Assembly: GCF_029814825.1 (NCBI RefSeq)
Contig: NZ_CP122379.1
Span: 1,798,001 to 1,862,000, forward strand
DNA: 64,000 nucleotides
Direction: 5' to 3'
From: Aequorivita marisscotiae
Lineage (GTDB): Bacteria > Bacteroidota > Bacteroidia > Flavobacteriales > Flavobacteriaceae
Of this stretch, positions 33,783-42,612 are shown one piece after another. Position numbers and translations under genes: made by a program. Below the pieces are notes generated by a model that made no database searches, was not told where the DNA came from, and saw only the letters and a program-made list of their open reading frames with translations. Position 1 is the stretch's first letter. Each line of letters begins with the position of its first letter.

Positions 33783-34910
33783 TTAAAATTCCAATTTTTT
33801 CTTAAGTGATTTTAGACTCTTTTCCGAATAAATTACCGAACGAATTAATAAAATAACACCGAGTAGAATTAAAGAAATAAATAATATTTGAAGAATTCTC
33901 GTGGTTTTTTTAACGGATGCAAGTTTTTTAGAATTCGTGATAATTAAATCGTTGATAGATGTATCTATCGTTTGCCTTTCTGTTTTTGTAAGTTCTTTGT
34001 GGATTTCTAAATTTTTACTTTTAAATACCGCATAACCTTTTAAATTGCCTGTGGCCAAATAATTTGTCGCTAAGGCATTATACAAGGCTCGATTTAAAAC
34101 TTTGTCGCCAACATCCTGCGAATTTTGTAGCGCTTCTTCAATAAGCGCTATAGCTTTTTGATATTCGCCTTGTGATGTGTAAACTTCGGCAAGTCCTTTT
34201 TGGGCAAAGGCTACCAAGCTTTTTGCGTCTATTGTTTTGGCATATTTTACCCCTTGCAAAAAGCTGTTTTCTGCTTCCTTGAGTCTTCCTAAAGTAATTA
34301 AACAATTGCCCCTATTGTAATAAGAAGTACTAATATTGGCTTTTACCGCGGGATGATCCAGAATATTTTTATAATCTTCTATGGCTTTTTCGAAATAATT
34401 AAGTGCAATATCGCAACTCATCTGTTCGCGATATACAAAACCACGTACTAAATTATTGTAACCCAAGCTTCTAATGGTTACTTCATTTTGAGGCAATTGC
34501 TCAATTAACAATTTGGCTTGGTCTAAATACGTAATGGCTTTGTCGTATATTTTTAGCTCTTGATATTGCCCGCCAATTCTATTTAAAAGTTTAATCTTTA
34601 AATAAGCGTCGGTTAATTTGGGTAATAATTCTAGGGCTTTAAGGGTGTATTCCAAAGATTTTTCATAATCTCTTTTAGATGAATAGGCTGTAGATATAAT
34701 TAAATACACCCGTACTTTGGCATCTGCCGAAAGATTAGTTTTGGTGAGTATCTCGGTTGCCAGTTTAATTGAGGTATCGGGATTTTCGTAAATCTGCTGC
34801 GTGGCTACCGAAAGAATGCTATCTGTCTTGGATTGCGACAACGCAGTTAGTGGCAACAATATAATTGCTGCCATCCATAAATACCTTTTATATAAACAAT
34901 TAGTTGTCAA
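33783..34910 (-). CDS. TPR protein with C-terminal membrane anchor, copy A
   Basis: 375 residues. A signal peptide or N-terminal anchor (about 10-25) is followed by about seven TPR-like helix pairs (for example ISTAYSSKRDYEKSLEY, GNCLITLGRLKEAENSF) up to about residue 310. One membrane helix (about 338-357) and a short basic tail ending KSLKKKLEF follow. The TPR part should be periplasmic. Its start overlaps the regulator stop by four bases (ATGA), so the two are made in step. It is a clear paralogue of 39583-40713 (same blocks STAYSSKRDYEK and NYLATGN). Confidence 0.85.
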   Translation of the reverse strand: MTTNCLYKRYLWMAAIILLPLTALSQSKTDSILSVATQQIYENPDTSIKLATEILTKTNLSADAKVRVYLIISTAYSSKRDYEKSLEYTLKALELLPKLTDAYLKIKLLNRIGGQYQELKIYDKAITYLDQAKLLIEQLPQNEVTIRSLGYNNLVRGFVYREQMSCDIALNYFEKAIEDYKNILDHPAVKANISTSYYNRGNCLITLGRLKEAENSFLQGVKYAKTIDAKSLVAFAQKGLAEVYTSQGEYQKAIALIEEALQNSQDVGDKVLNRALYNALATNYLATGNLKGYAVFKSKNLEIHKELTKTERQTIDTSINDLIITNSKKLASVKKTTRILQILFISLILLGVILLIRSVIYSEKSLKSLKKKLEF

Positions 34911-36463
34911 TTTTTAGATTGCTTTGTGCCAATTCGTTCTTTTTTATCTTTTAAAATAGTAATAAAAGCTGTGGGTGGAATGCCTGTTACCGATTTAAAT
35001 ACCGTAGCGAATAAACTATGCGATGTAAACCCGCTATCCTGAGCCAAATAACTTATTTTGTATTGTAAATAGGCCGGGTCTTTTTTTAGTTTTTCAATTA
35101 TATAATTTATGCGCAGTTCGTTTATATAAGCGTTGAAATTCTTTTGTTTATGGAAATTTACAACCTCCGAAAGATATTTTGTATTTGTTTCAAATTGAAG
35201 TGCCAATAATGAAAGCGACATATCTTGCTTTGTGAATTCGATAGAATTTTCAAAGGTGTTTAACTTTTCTAAAATCTTTTCTTCGGTTTCTTTCGGAACT
35301 GTAGAGTGTTTTACAACTTCTTCCTTTGGTGGAGTAATGGCTGCTGGTTTTTGCTTTTTTTCAAAATACTCAATATAGTTTTCGTATTGCTTTGCTTTTA
35401 TTCGATAACGAAAAGCCAAATAGCCCCACAATAGTAACACCATAATTAAAAGAGCACTAAAAAATAAAACATTCCAACGTAAAGACTTTTGGGCTGTTGC
35501 CAACTTTTCTGCCTCATTGGTGCTGCTGAAATTAAAAGCTATATTAACTGCGTCATTTTCCACATCGGTCTGTGCGCTGTTTAGCAATTGTGTTTTGGCA
35601 TTTTGATTTTTAAAGTTTTCTAAATCGTTTAGAGCTAAATAATTATCTGCGATTGCTTCTGATATAGAAATTTGCTCCTGAAGATGTGTGAATTTTTCGG
35701 CAATGCGCAGTGCAACTTGCAAAGAATCGATTGCGGCGGTATGCTGTTTTTGAAGAAAGAGATAATTGCCAAAAAGTTGCAAACTCTTCATTTCCAGATA
35801 ATTTTCGGGATTGTATTTTTTGCTTTCAGTGTATGCCTCATCAAGGTAGTACGAAACAGAATCTAACTGAAATTCGCGAAGCTGTAGGGCTGCAATGTCT
35901 AAATTAATATTTCCAATTTGTGATGTCTGGAAAGGCCCAGTAAATTTAGTGAGGTAGGCCTTTGATTTATAGAGTCTTTGAAAAGTTTTTTGTGTTGCTT
36001 CAGCAGAATCTGATACGGTGTTGTATTGTAAAATCTTTCCCTGCAACCACTCTTGTATGGCGCTATCTGTCAGGGAATTGGATGCCTTAATTGCAGCAGT
36101 TGTGTATCTTGTAGCGAGCTTATTTAACTCTAACTCCTTCAATATTTTTATTAGTAACGCATATAGTTTTACATTGTTTATAGATAACTCCTGAGTGTTG
36201 TCATGGAGTGCTTTTAAACCAACCTCCAACGCCTTATCCAGCGTGCCTTGTATATAGTAACTGGTTGTTAAAAGATACGAAGCGTGAAGGCGTTGTGCAG
36301 GATTATCTGTTTTAGTGTTTATATATTCAACAATGCGAATAGCTTCCTGCGGGTTAGCGTAAATTGTATTTTCGGCTTGCGTTAATAACTGATTTATATT
36401 GTCCTCTTGCGAGATAGACAATTGAAAGTTAAACAAAATCAGTACTAAACAAAAGAAGCGCAT
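34907..36463 (-). CDS. Trans-envelope TPR-TM-AraC regulator, copy A
   Basis: 518 residues. The signal peptide ends at about SISQ (19). Periplasmic TPR helices (about 20-300), a membrane helix (about 330-351), a charged linker and a cytoplasmic AraC-type DNA-binding domain (about 410-503, with NTKYLSEVV, NAYINELRINYIIEKL and GFTSHSLFATVFKSVTG) follow. It senses something with the TPR part and binds DNA directly, a one-component system that spans the membrane. It is a paralogue of 40697-42253 with the same length. Confidence 0.9.
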   Translation of the reverse strand: MRFFCLVLILFNFQLSISQEDNINQLLTQAENTIYANPQEAIRIVEYINTKTDNPAQRLHASYLLTTSYYIQGTLDKALEVGLKALHDNTQELSINNVKLYALLIKILKELELNKLATRYTTAAIKASNSLTDSAIQEWLQGKILQYNTVSDSAEATQKTFQRLYKSKAYLTKFTGPFQTSQIGNINLDIAALQLREFQLDSVSYYLDEAYTESKKYNPENYLEMKSLQLFGNYLFLQKQHTAAIDSLQVALRIAEKFTHLQEQISISEAIADNYLALNDLENFKNQNAKTQLLNSAQTDVENDAVNIAFNFSSTNEAEKLATAQKSLRWNVLFFSALLIMVLLLWGYLAFRYRIKAKQYENYIEYFEKKQKPAAITPPKEEVVKHSTVPKETEEKILEKLNTFENSIEFTKQDMSLSLLALQFETNTKYLSEVVNFHKQKNFNAYINELRINYIIEKLKKDPAYLQYKISYLAQDSGFTSHSLFATVFKSVTGIPPTAFITILKDKKERIGTKQSKN

Positions 36464-36651
36464 GACTGCAGGATATTTTGCAGTAAAAATAGCTACTACG
36501 GTATTAAATTAAGAATGAAATTTTATAAAATATGATTTTATTTTCAATTACTACAAACTACTGATAATCAACACTTTTATTTATTTAGTGCTATTAGGTG
36601 GTTTTATTGTTAAAACGGTGCCAGCACTTTAGTTTTCAATTACTCAATAAA

Positions 36652-36683
36652 AAAACCGCCCCCAAATAAATGAGGACGGTTTT
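36652..36683 (-). terminator. Terminator of the 884-residue T9SS gene
   Basis: AAAACCG (36652-36658) pairs with CGGTTTT (36677-36683), and an inner CC/GG pairing is possible. The T tract is on the minus-strand side. It closes module B before module A begins. Confidence 0.75.
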
Positions 36684-36731
36684 CTCAAAAAAAAAATCTA
36701 ACTATGAATAAAAATTACTATTAACTAATTT

Positions 36732-39386
36732 TTAATTTTTTACAATTTTATACGTGCCAATAGCATTGTTGGTTATTACTTTCGCGAAATATATTCCTGT
36801 AGCCAAGGAGTTTAAATTAATTTCGCCCTGCATTGCATTTAAGTTTTTAAACATTAAACGCTGACCATTCACGCTGTAAACCTCAACTGATTTAATTTCT
36901 TTATTACCAGAAATTTGTAAAACATCTTTAACTGGATTTGGGTATAAAGCCACGCCCGTAAGTTGGTTGTCGCTTACACCAAGAGCTTCACAAGTTAACT
37001 GTAATTGGAAATTTCCAGCCTTGGTATCGTCATAACCTTCTATCATTATAATGTAGGTTGACGTACCGTCAGATTCAAATTCTAGTTCTGGTTGGTTAAC
37101 ACATGAACTGTCATTAAAAGCTATTTGCGTAGTTAAATTACAATCGCTGTAAACGCGAACAGTAGTAGGAAAAGTTGTGTCGGGGCCACAGGCATTAAGA
37201 GTAATGGTTTCTGCGGTACCGTTTCCTGTGTACGAGTAAAACACATCTGGAGAAGCGTTCCCGCCAGAATCAGTTCCAAATATTGTTGAATTAGTAACCA
37301 AGTCGCCACACGCTAGCGCAATTGCTTCAACACAATCGTCGTTCGTAGGGACGGTAGGCATTTGTACTCTATATGTAAACAATTCTCCCCAAGGACCAAT
37401 TGTAGCGTCGTATCCCCAGCCGGTAATATATTCTCCATTTGAAGAAATAGCATTTGGTACATAAATAGGGCTCGCAGTCATTGTATATCCTAAAGTTTCG
37501 GTTATAAAAGTGTTGAATTCTTGTATTCCACCACTTGGAGTCCAAATAAAGGGAATATTTGGGTCAAAAGGTCCTACTTGAAAGAAACCTATTACAACAG
37601 AACCGTCGTGATTTATTCCAGTTACGCTGCCTGCACTACCTGGAGATAGCGTTCCCAATGATATATATCCCGTAGCTTCACTCCAAATCCATGGTTCGTT
37701 ATTGTTAGCATAATCCCCGTCGCCGCCTATCCAATTACCATCTGCAGAAATGGCACTACACTCGCCTAATTGGTTAAATTCGTCATTTGGGTCGCCATTT
37801 GGATCTAATAATAGATATTCGTTTGGCAACCAATTTCCGTTAGCGTCTTTACGCCATACTGCCGATTTCCAAGGCCCGTTAAAATCTTGCCATCCCACAA
37901 TTACACTTCCATCACCACTTACGGCATTGGCTCTTGTGCTTCGGTTTATATTTTGATACAAGCTTCCTAAATCTACTAAACCATCTACTTCTGTCCAAGC
38001 TGTTGCGTGAACCGCCAAGCCAGGCTCTCCGGGAGTAGGAGTAACATAGGCGCTACCAACTACTGTACTACCATCTTCAGAAATGTTATACCCCGAACTT
38101 AGTCCGATGTCAGACGAAACGCCGAAACTCCCCAAAATAGTCCATTCGGCATCGGCTACATTGTACATTGATTGAATTGAGAATGTATTGGTTTCGACTT
38201 CTTTTCTAAACATAACCCCCTGCGAACCGAAAACAAATCCGCGGCCATTTGGCGTGTAAACTACTTCGTAAAGAGCCTCGTTGTATGTAGAAGTGCCCAT
38301 ATTGTTTACTGGAAAAGTTTCTCCACCATCTTCTGAGCTAAAAATCATTTCCGGTGTTCCTATTAAAGTAACATGGTCTGCATCTAGCCACGCTACATCG
38401 CGCCAGATTGGACCAGGGCTGTTTGCAACCGTTATAGTTTGCCAAGTGGCGCCTCCATCCGTAGTTTTTAGTACTATATCGTCACCTACGGCGAAACCTG
38501 TATTCATATCATAGAATTCAATACCAGCTAAAATTTGCGAACCAGAATGAACCGTAGTCCAAGTTGCCCCGTTATCTGTAGATTTTTGAATTGTCCCCCC
38601 GTTTGAAGCCATAAAGTACGTGTCTCCCCCAACATATGTAAGTTGGTCTGGAATTGCGGCTACTCCAGTAGCAGCGGTCCAGGTGTTACCACCATCAGAC
38701 GTATAGTATATAGTGCCAGGCGCACTATTGGGGAAAGCTCCAATAATTCCGTTCTGTGTATCCTTAAAAACCACATCGGTATAAAACCAAATATCTGTAC
38801 CTGGTGTCATCGGTGTCCAAGTATTTCCAGCATCGGAGGTTTTACCGGCGTAAGCGCTCCACCCTACAACATAACCTGTATAAGAATCTGGAAAACTGAT
38901 ACCTTCAATACCTTGATCGGTTCCGGTCCAAATTTGTTCCCAGCTATCGCCGGCATCGTAGGTTCGTAAAACTATGCCATCGCCGTTGTAGGTAACAGAT
39001 TGTCCTGCGGCAAATCCAAGTGAGTTTTGATTATCTGGAAATTCAATACCGGTAAAAATATAATTATAACCCGTATTTAACTTTTCCCATTCTGTTGGGG
39101 TTGTAATTTCTGTATACGAAGTACCCGACAACAGGTTACCATCGCCAGAAAATCTAACTGCGCCGCCTACACCTTGACCGGGTGCGGCACCGCCAATTAT
39201 TTCGAACGTATTAGTATCCGGATTCCAAAGTGAATACGGTCCGGCTTGGGCTTCATACCCAGAAATTACACCTTCATTAGAAACGCCTTGTGTTTCGAAA
39301 AAAGTTGGCTTTACCACAAATTGGGCAAAAATGCTACCTGAACTAATAGCAAAGACAGTTAGAAATAGTAATAGTGTTTTTTTCAT
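36732..39386 (-). CDS. T9SS-secreted YCF48/HAF repeat protein, module copy B
   Basis: 884 residues. The signal peptide ends at about SIFAQ (22). The first half has BNR/YCF48-like propeller repeats (SDAGNTWTPM, TSDGGNTWTAAT, STDNGATWTTV, TTDGGATWQTI). The second half has HAF-like repeats (NAVSGDGSVIVGW, LGTLSPGSAGSVTGI, AISSNGEYITGW), then a Cys-containing beta domain (about 690-800) and a type A sorting domain (VALYPNPVKDVLQ, GIYFAKVITN). It shares the HAF part with 32300-33598. It lies between the regulator pairs and belongs to the upstream pair by order. Confidence 0.87.
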   Translation of the reverse strand: MKKTLLLFLTVFAISSGSIFAQFVVKPTFFETQGVSNEGVISGYEAQAGPYSLWNPDTNTFEIIGGAAPGQGVGGAVRFSGDGNLLSGTSYTEITTPTEWEKLNTGYNYIFTGIEFPDNQNSLGFAAGQSVTYNGDGIVLRTYDAGDSWEQIWTGTDQGIEGISFPDSYTGYVVGWSAYAGKTSDAGNTWTPMTPGTDIWFYTDVVFKDTQNGIIGAFPNSAPGTIYYTSDGGNTWTAATGVAAIPDQLTYVGGDTYFMASNGGTIQKSTDNGATWTTVHSGSQILAGIEFYDMNTGFAVGDDIVLKTTDGGATWQTITVANSPGPIWRDVAWLDADHVTLIGTPEMIFSSEDGGETFPVNNMGTSTYNEALYEVVYTPNGRGFVFGSQGVMFRKEVETNTFSIQSMYNVADAEWTILGSFGVSSDIGLSSGYNISEDGSTVVGSAYVTPTPGEPGLAVHATAWTEVDGLVDLGSLYQNINRSTRANAVSGDGSVIVGWQDFNGPWKSAVWRKDANGNWLPNEYLLLDPNGDPNDEFNQLGECSAISADGNWIGGDGDYANNNEPWIWSEATGYISLGTLSPGSAGSVTGINHDGSVVIGFFQVGPFDPNIPFIWTPSGGIQEFNTFITETLGYTMTASPIYVPNAISSNGEYITGWGYDATIGPWGELFTYRVQMPTVPTNDDCVEAIALACGDLVTNSTIFGTDSGGNASPDVFYSYTGNGTAETITLNACGPDTTFPTTVRVYSDCNLTTQIAFNDSSCVNQPELEFESDGTSTYIIMIEGYDDTKAGNFQLQLTCEALGVSDNQLTGVALYPNPVKDVLQISGNKEIKSVEVYSVNGQRLMFKNLNAMQGEINLNSLATGIYFAKVITNNAIGTYKIVKN

Positions 39387-39510
39387 TTTAAAAGTTTTTG
39401 TTGATTAAATTGAAGTCCTTTAACTGAAAGCTAAAGTAGAGGGTGTATTACTATTATAAAAGGAAGTATCTTTTAAAATTCACGAATTTAAAAAGCACAA
39501 ATTACGTGTA

Positions 39511-39531
39511 AAATATTGATAGTCAATATTT
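39511..39531. promoter_or_regulatory. Inverted repeat upstream of T9SS gene B
   Basis: AAATATTGA-TAG-TCAATATTT is a perfect 9-3-9 inverted repeat, 125 bases before the T9SS start at 39386 and just after the TPR partner gene. It could be an operator of the module or a weak terminator of the partner gene. It lacks a GC-rich stem. Confidence 0.35.
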
Positions 39532-39582
39532 TAAATTGATGTAAAAATATATTGGGATATTGGTAGAGTAAGTGTGAAAAAA

Positions 39583-40713
39583 CTAACTTTTTAACTCATT
39601 TTCTAGCTTTTTCAACTCCTTTTCCCAACGAATTATGGTACGGATAAGAAGGAAAAGTGCTACTGCAATTACAATTATGAAGATAATTTGAATGGGTAAA
39701 AAATCCTTTCGGAGGTTCTCAATTTCTTTCGCTTTTGCACGGGTTAAATTTAGAAGAGATTGATTGATGGTTTTTCTTTCCGAAATTTTATTGGCTTTTT
39801 TTATCGCCACATATTTATTTTGATAAAGCGTATATTTTTCCCAATTGCCAGTGGCGAGATAATTATTTGCCAATCCTTCATAAATTTCTCGGTTTAGAAC
39901 AAGATCACCCACATTGCCGGAAATAGCCAAAGCATCGTTTAGTAGCGCCAAAGCTTCATTGTGATTTCCGTTTAAAGCTTCCGTTTCGGCCAATCCTTTT
40001 TTGCCAAATGCAATCAAACTTTTGGCATCATCAATTTGGGCATGTTCAATAGATTTTAGAAAACTTATCTTCGCCTGTGTAAGATCATTAATTTCCAATA
40101 AACAATTGCCCTTGTTGTAAAAACAAATACTCAAGTTGGCATGCATAATTGGTTTACGTCCAACAGTAGTGGTATAAGCTGCTATGGCTTCGTCAAAATA
40201 TTTTAGAGCGATGTTGCAATTAGTCTGTTTGCGATAAATAAACCCCCGTAATATTGAGTTATACCCCAAAAAGGTTTGGACGGAATCTTGAACAGGATAT
40301 TTTTCGATTAAGATCAGCGATTCATCAAGATATTCCAAAGCTTTGTCATAAATCTGAAGCTCTTGATAATGAGCGCCAATTCTATTTAGAATATTCATTT
40401 TTTGAAAATCGTTGGTAACTTGCGGGATTAGTTTGTTTATTGCCGCGATATATTCCGAAGCTTTTTCATAATCGCGCTTAGAAGAATACGCAGTAGAAAT
40501 TACCAATAGTGCGTTAATCTTATTCCGAACGGTAATCTGTGGGTTATCCAGGGCTTTTGTAACAATTAAAATGGCTTCTTCCGGATTTTCATAAATTTGT
40601 TTATTTGCACTCTTTAAAATGCTATCCACATCTTTTTGCGAATGCATTATTTGAGCAAAAAGGAATATTCCTGCAAAAAATAGGATGGCACTATATTTAT
40701 TCCACTTCCTCAT
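39583..40713 (-). CDS. TPR protein with C-terminal membrane anchor, copy B
   Basis: 376 residues, a paralogue of 33783-34910. It has an N-terminal signal (LFAQIMHSQ, about 26), TPR-like pairs (STAYSSKRDYEKASEY, NRIGAHYQELQIYDKALEYLD), NNYLATGNWEKY, one membrane helix (about 342-358) and a charged tail ending ENELKS. It should present its TPR array in the periplasm. The start overlaps the regulator stop by 17 bases. Confidence 0.85.
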   Translation of the reverse strand: MRKWNKYSAILFFAGIFLFAQIMHSQKDVDSILKSANKQIYENPEEAILIVTKALDNPQITVRNKINALLVISTAYSSKRDYEKASEYIAAINKLIPQVTNDFQKMNILNRIGAHYQELQIYDKALEYLDESLILIEKYPVQDSVQTFLGYNSILRGFIYRKQTNCNIALKYFDEAIAAYTTTVGRKPIMHANLSICFYNKGNCLLEINDLTQAKISFLKSIEHAQIDDAKSLIAFGKKGLAETEALNGNHNEALALLNDALAISGNVGDLVLNREIYEGLANNYLATGNWEKYTLYQNKYVAIKKANKISERKTINQSLLNLTRAKAKEIENLRKDFLPIQIIFIIVIAVALFLLIRTIIRWEKELKKLENELKS

Positions 40714-42253
40714 AAACAGGTTTTGAAGATTTTTTTGAAGATTTTAATAAATCGATAAAAACAGTTGGCGATATGCCGGTAACTGCTTTAAAAACGGTAG
40801 CAAAACTACTGTGGGAAGAAAAACCGCTCTCCTCTGCCAAATAACTAATTTTATACTGAAGATACGTTCTATTGCTTTTTAACTTGTCTATAATATAATT
40901 AATACGAAGCTCATTAATGTAACTGTTGAAATTTTTTCCCTTATGCGAATTTATTACCTCCGAAAGATATTTAGTGTTTGTATCTAGGTTTGCTGCCAAT
41001 AGCGCCAACGACATGTCCTGTTTGGTAAATTGTTTCGATTTTTCAAACTGGGCCAATTTGTTAACCAACGCATTTTCGGTTTCCTGCGGAATGTTGAGTC
41101 CTTTTGAAACTTCTTTTATCGGAACAATCTCTACTGGATTTTTTCTATTTTCAAAAAAGGTTAAAAACCGATTGTACTGTTTTGCTCGTCTTCGATATCG
41201 AAAACGCAGTAGGAGCCAGATAAGTATAATCAATGCCAAAAATGCCGATGATATTAGCATGTTTTTGGTAAACTTCAACTTTAAAATGTCTCTTTTGGCT
41301 GTATTGTTTTTATTTACATAATTGTAAATGGCGTTTACTGCTTGCTCTTCCGCTGTTTCAACTTCATCATCTAATTGTTGTACATTTTTTTTATAGGAAT
41401 AGAATTGTGATGTGTTTTTTAATGCCAAATAAACAGATGAAAGATTTTCCGAAATCTGCGATTGGTAAGTAATATTTTCGAACAATTTGGCAATTTGCAA
41501 TGCAGTTTGGTACGATTCAATAGCTTTTGCATACTCTTGCCTTAAAAAAAACAATTCCCCCATTTTGTTTAGAACTACCATTTTTAAATAGTTGTTGGGC
41601 TGTTGCCCGCCGGTAGTTTCAAGAATTGTGTTAAGGTGGGCCTGCGCGGTATCTACGCTGTAGAGCTTTGGATATATTTCAGCAATTGAAACAATAGTTT
41701 CGTTAACCAAAACTGGATCGGGAATATTTTTAAAAAATGAGTTTGCCTGCTCAAAATACGTAAAAGCTTCCTGCCACTTGTCTTTTTCCGATGCTTGGTA
41801 GGCTTGCACCAGTGCGTTGCCACCTTTAAGATAGAGTGAATCTACTTGAGTAAGTGTCGTTGCCAAAACTTTGGTGTTTTTATAGTATTGCTGGGCCACG
41901 ATATCTAAACCGAGATGGTTCAATATAGGAATTGAAGCCATGGTAGCCTGTAGTTGCATAGATACATTTGTAGATGCTTCTGCAAGTATTTTTGCTTCAA
42001 CACCCGCTTTTACTGCATCTTCAAACGCGCCTTTTAAGTAATAGGCAGTGGTGTTGAGTAGGTAAGCTTTTAAAAGTTGATTGGAGTTTTCTGAATTTTG
42101 TAAAACGTGGTTTGCTATTTTAATCGATTCATCGGGTTGGGTGTACAGAATGGTTTCGGCATTTAGTAACATTTCTGCGTAATCACCATCGTTTTGCCCT
42201 ATAGCATTCAATGTGAAAAAAAGCAAGAAAAACAAGTGTAAAAAAGCCCGCAT
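40697..42253 (-). CDS. Trans-envelope TPR-TM-AraC regulator, copy B
   Basis: 518 residues, as in copy A. The signal peptide ends around NAIGQ (20). Periplasmic TPR helices run to about residue 310, the membrane helix has MLISSAFLALIILIWLLLRF, and the cytoplasmic AraC-type domain (about 405-503) has NTKYLSEVINSHKGKNFN, YINELRINYIIDKL and GFSSHSSFATVFKAVTG. The DNA-binding part is much closer to copy A than the sensing part, so the two may read similar sites but different signals. It is the first gene of module B. Confidence 0.9.
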   Translation of the reverse strand: MRAFLHLFFLLFFTLNAIGQNDGDYAEMLLNAETILYTQPDESIKIANHVLQNSENSNQLLKAYLLNTTAYYLKGAFEDAVKAGVEAKILAEASTNVSMQLQATMASIPILNHLGLDIVAQQYYKNTKVLATTLTQVDSLYLKGGNALVQAYQASEKDKWQEAFTYFEQANSFFKNIPDPVLVNETIVSIAEIYPKLYSVDTAQAHLNTILETTGGQQPNNYLKMVVLNKMGELFFLRQEYAKAIESYQTALQIAKLFENITYQSQISENLSSVYLALKNTSQFYSYKKNVQQLDDEVETAEEQAVNAIYNYVNKNNTAKRDILKLKFTKNMLISSAFLALIILIWLLLRFRYRRRAKQYNRFLTFFENRKNPVEIVPIKEVSKGLNIPQETENALVNKLAQFEKSKQFTKQDMSLALLAANLDTNTKYLSEVINSHKGKNFNSYINELRINYIIDKLKSNRTYLQYKISYLAEESGFSSHSSFATVFKAVTGISPTVFIDLLKSSKKSSKPVYEEVE

Positions 42254-42331
42254 TATTCAATCATATCAATGCCACAAGATACATAAAGTAAAATTTTCAA
42301 CAGAATTAATAAATTTAATTTTGAAACAGTA

Positions 42332-42536
42332 TTGTCCGATTAAAAATCATGTTTTTCCCCTACGGGACATTTGTTTAGGTGCGATCTCTTGATTACCAAT
42401 ATTTTGCCCAGCTGGAGCAGTATGCCGTTAGGCATTAAATATGGGTAAAAAAATAGAGCCCCGTCAATTCCTAGTCCCGTAGGGACTACATATAATATGG
42501 GGTTTTCCAGAGTTAGTCATTACTTTTATCGGACAA
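42332..42536. repeat. Short element with terminal inverted repeats and hairpins
   Basis: The ends are TTGTCCGATTAAAA (42332-42345) and, inverted, TTGTCCGATAAAA (42536-42524). Inside are compact hairpins: ATGCC-GTTA-GGCAT (42422-42435) and TAGTCCC-GTA-GGGACTA (42472-42488), plus CCCCTACGGGAC (42357-42368). I recall CCGTAGGGAC and GCCGTTAGGC blocks as dispersed repeats in Bacteroidota genomes. No coding sequence lies inside. It is probably a non-autonomous mobile or REP-like element. No target duplication is clear. It fills most of the 42254-42612 gap. Confidence 0.6.
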
Positions 42537-42553
42537 CAATGATTTTGAATAAA

Positions 42554-42585
42554 AAAAACCTGTTTTTAGGAAAAACAAGGTTTTT
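42554..42585 (-). terminator. Terminator of the DUF1579 gene
   Basis: The stem AAAAACCTGTTTTT with AAAAACAAGGTTTTT (one extra base on one side) has the loop AGG. It lies 28 bases downstream of the minus-strand stop at 42613. Confidence 0.75.
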
Positions 42586-42612
42586 AATATGCTACCAACG
42601 TATTTTGTTGTA

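Noticed and set aside
42254..42612. Possible CRISPR or tRNA in the repeat-rich gap
   Set aside because: There are no equal-spaced direct repeats or spacers and no cloverleaf with a T-loop GTTCRANNC; the hairpins and inverted ends fit a small mobile element better.
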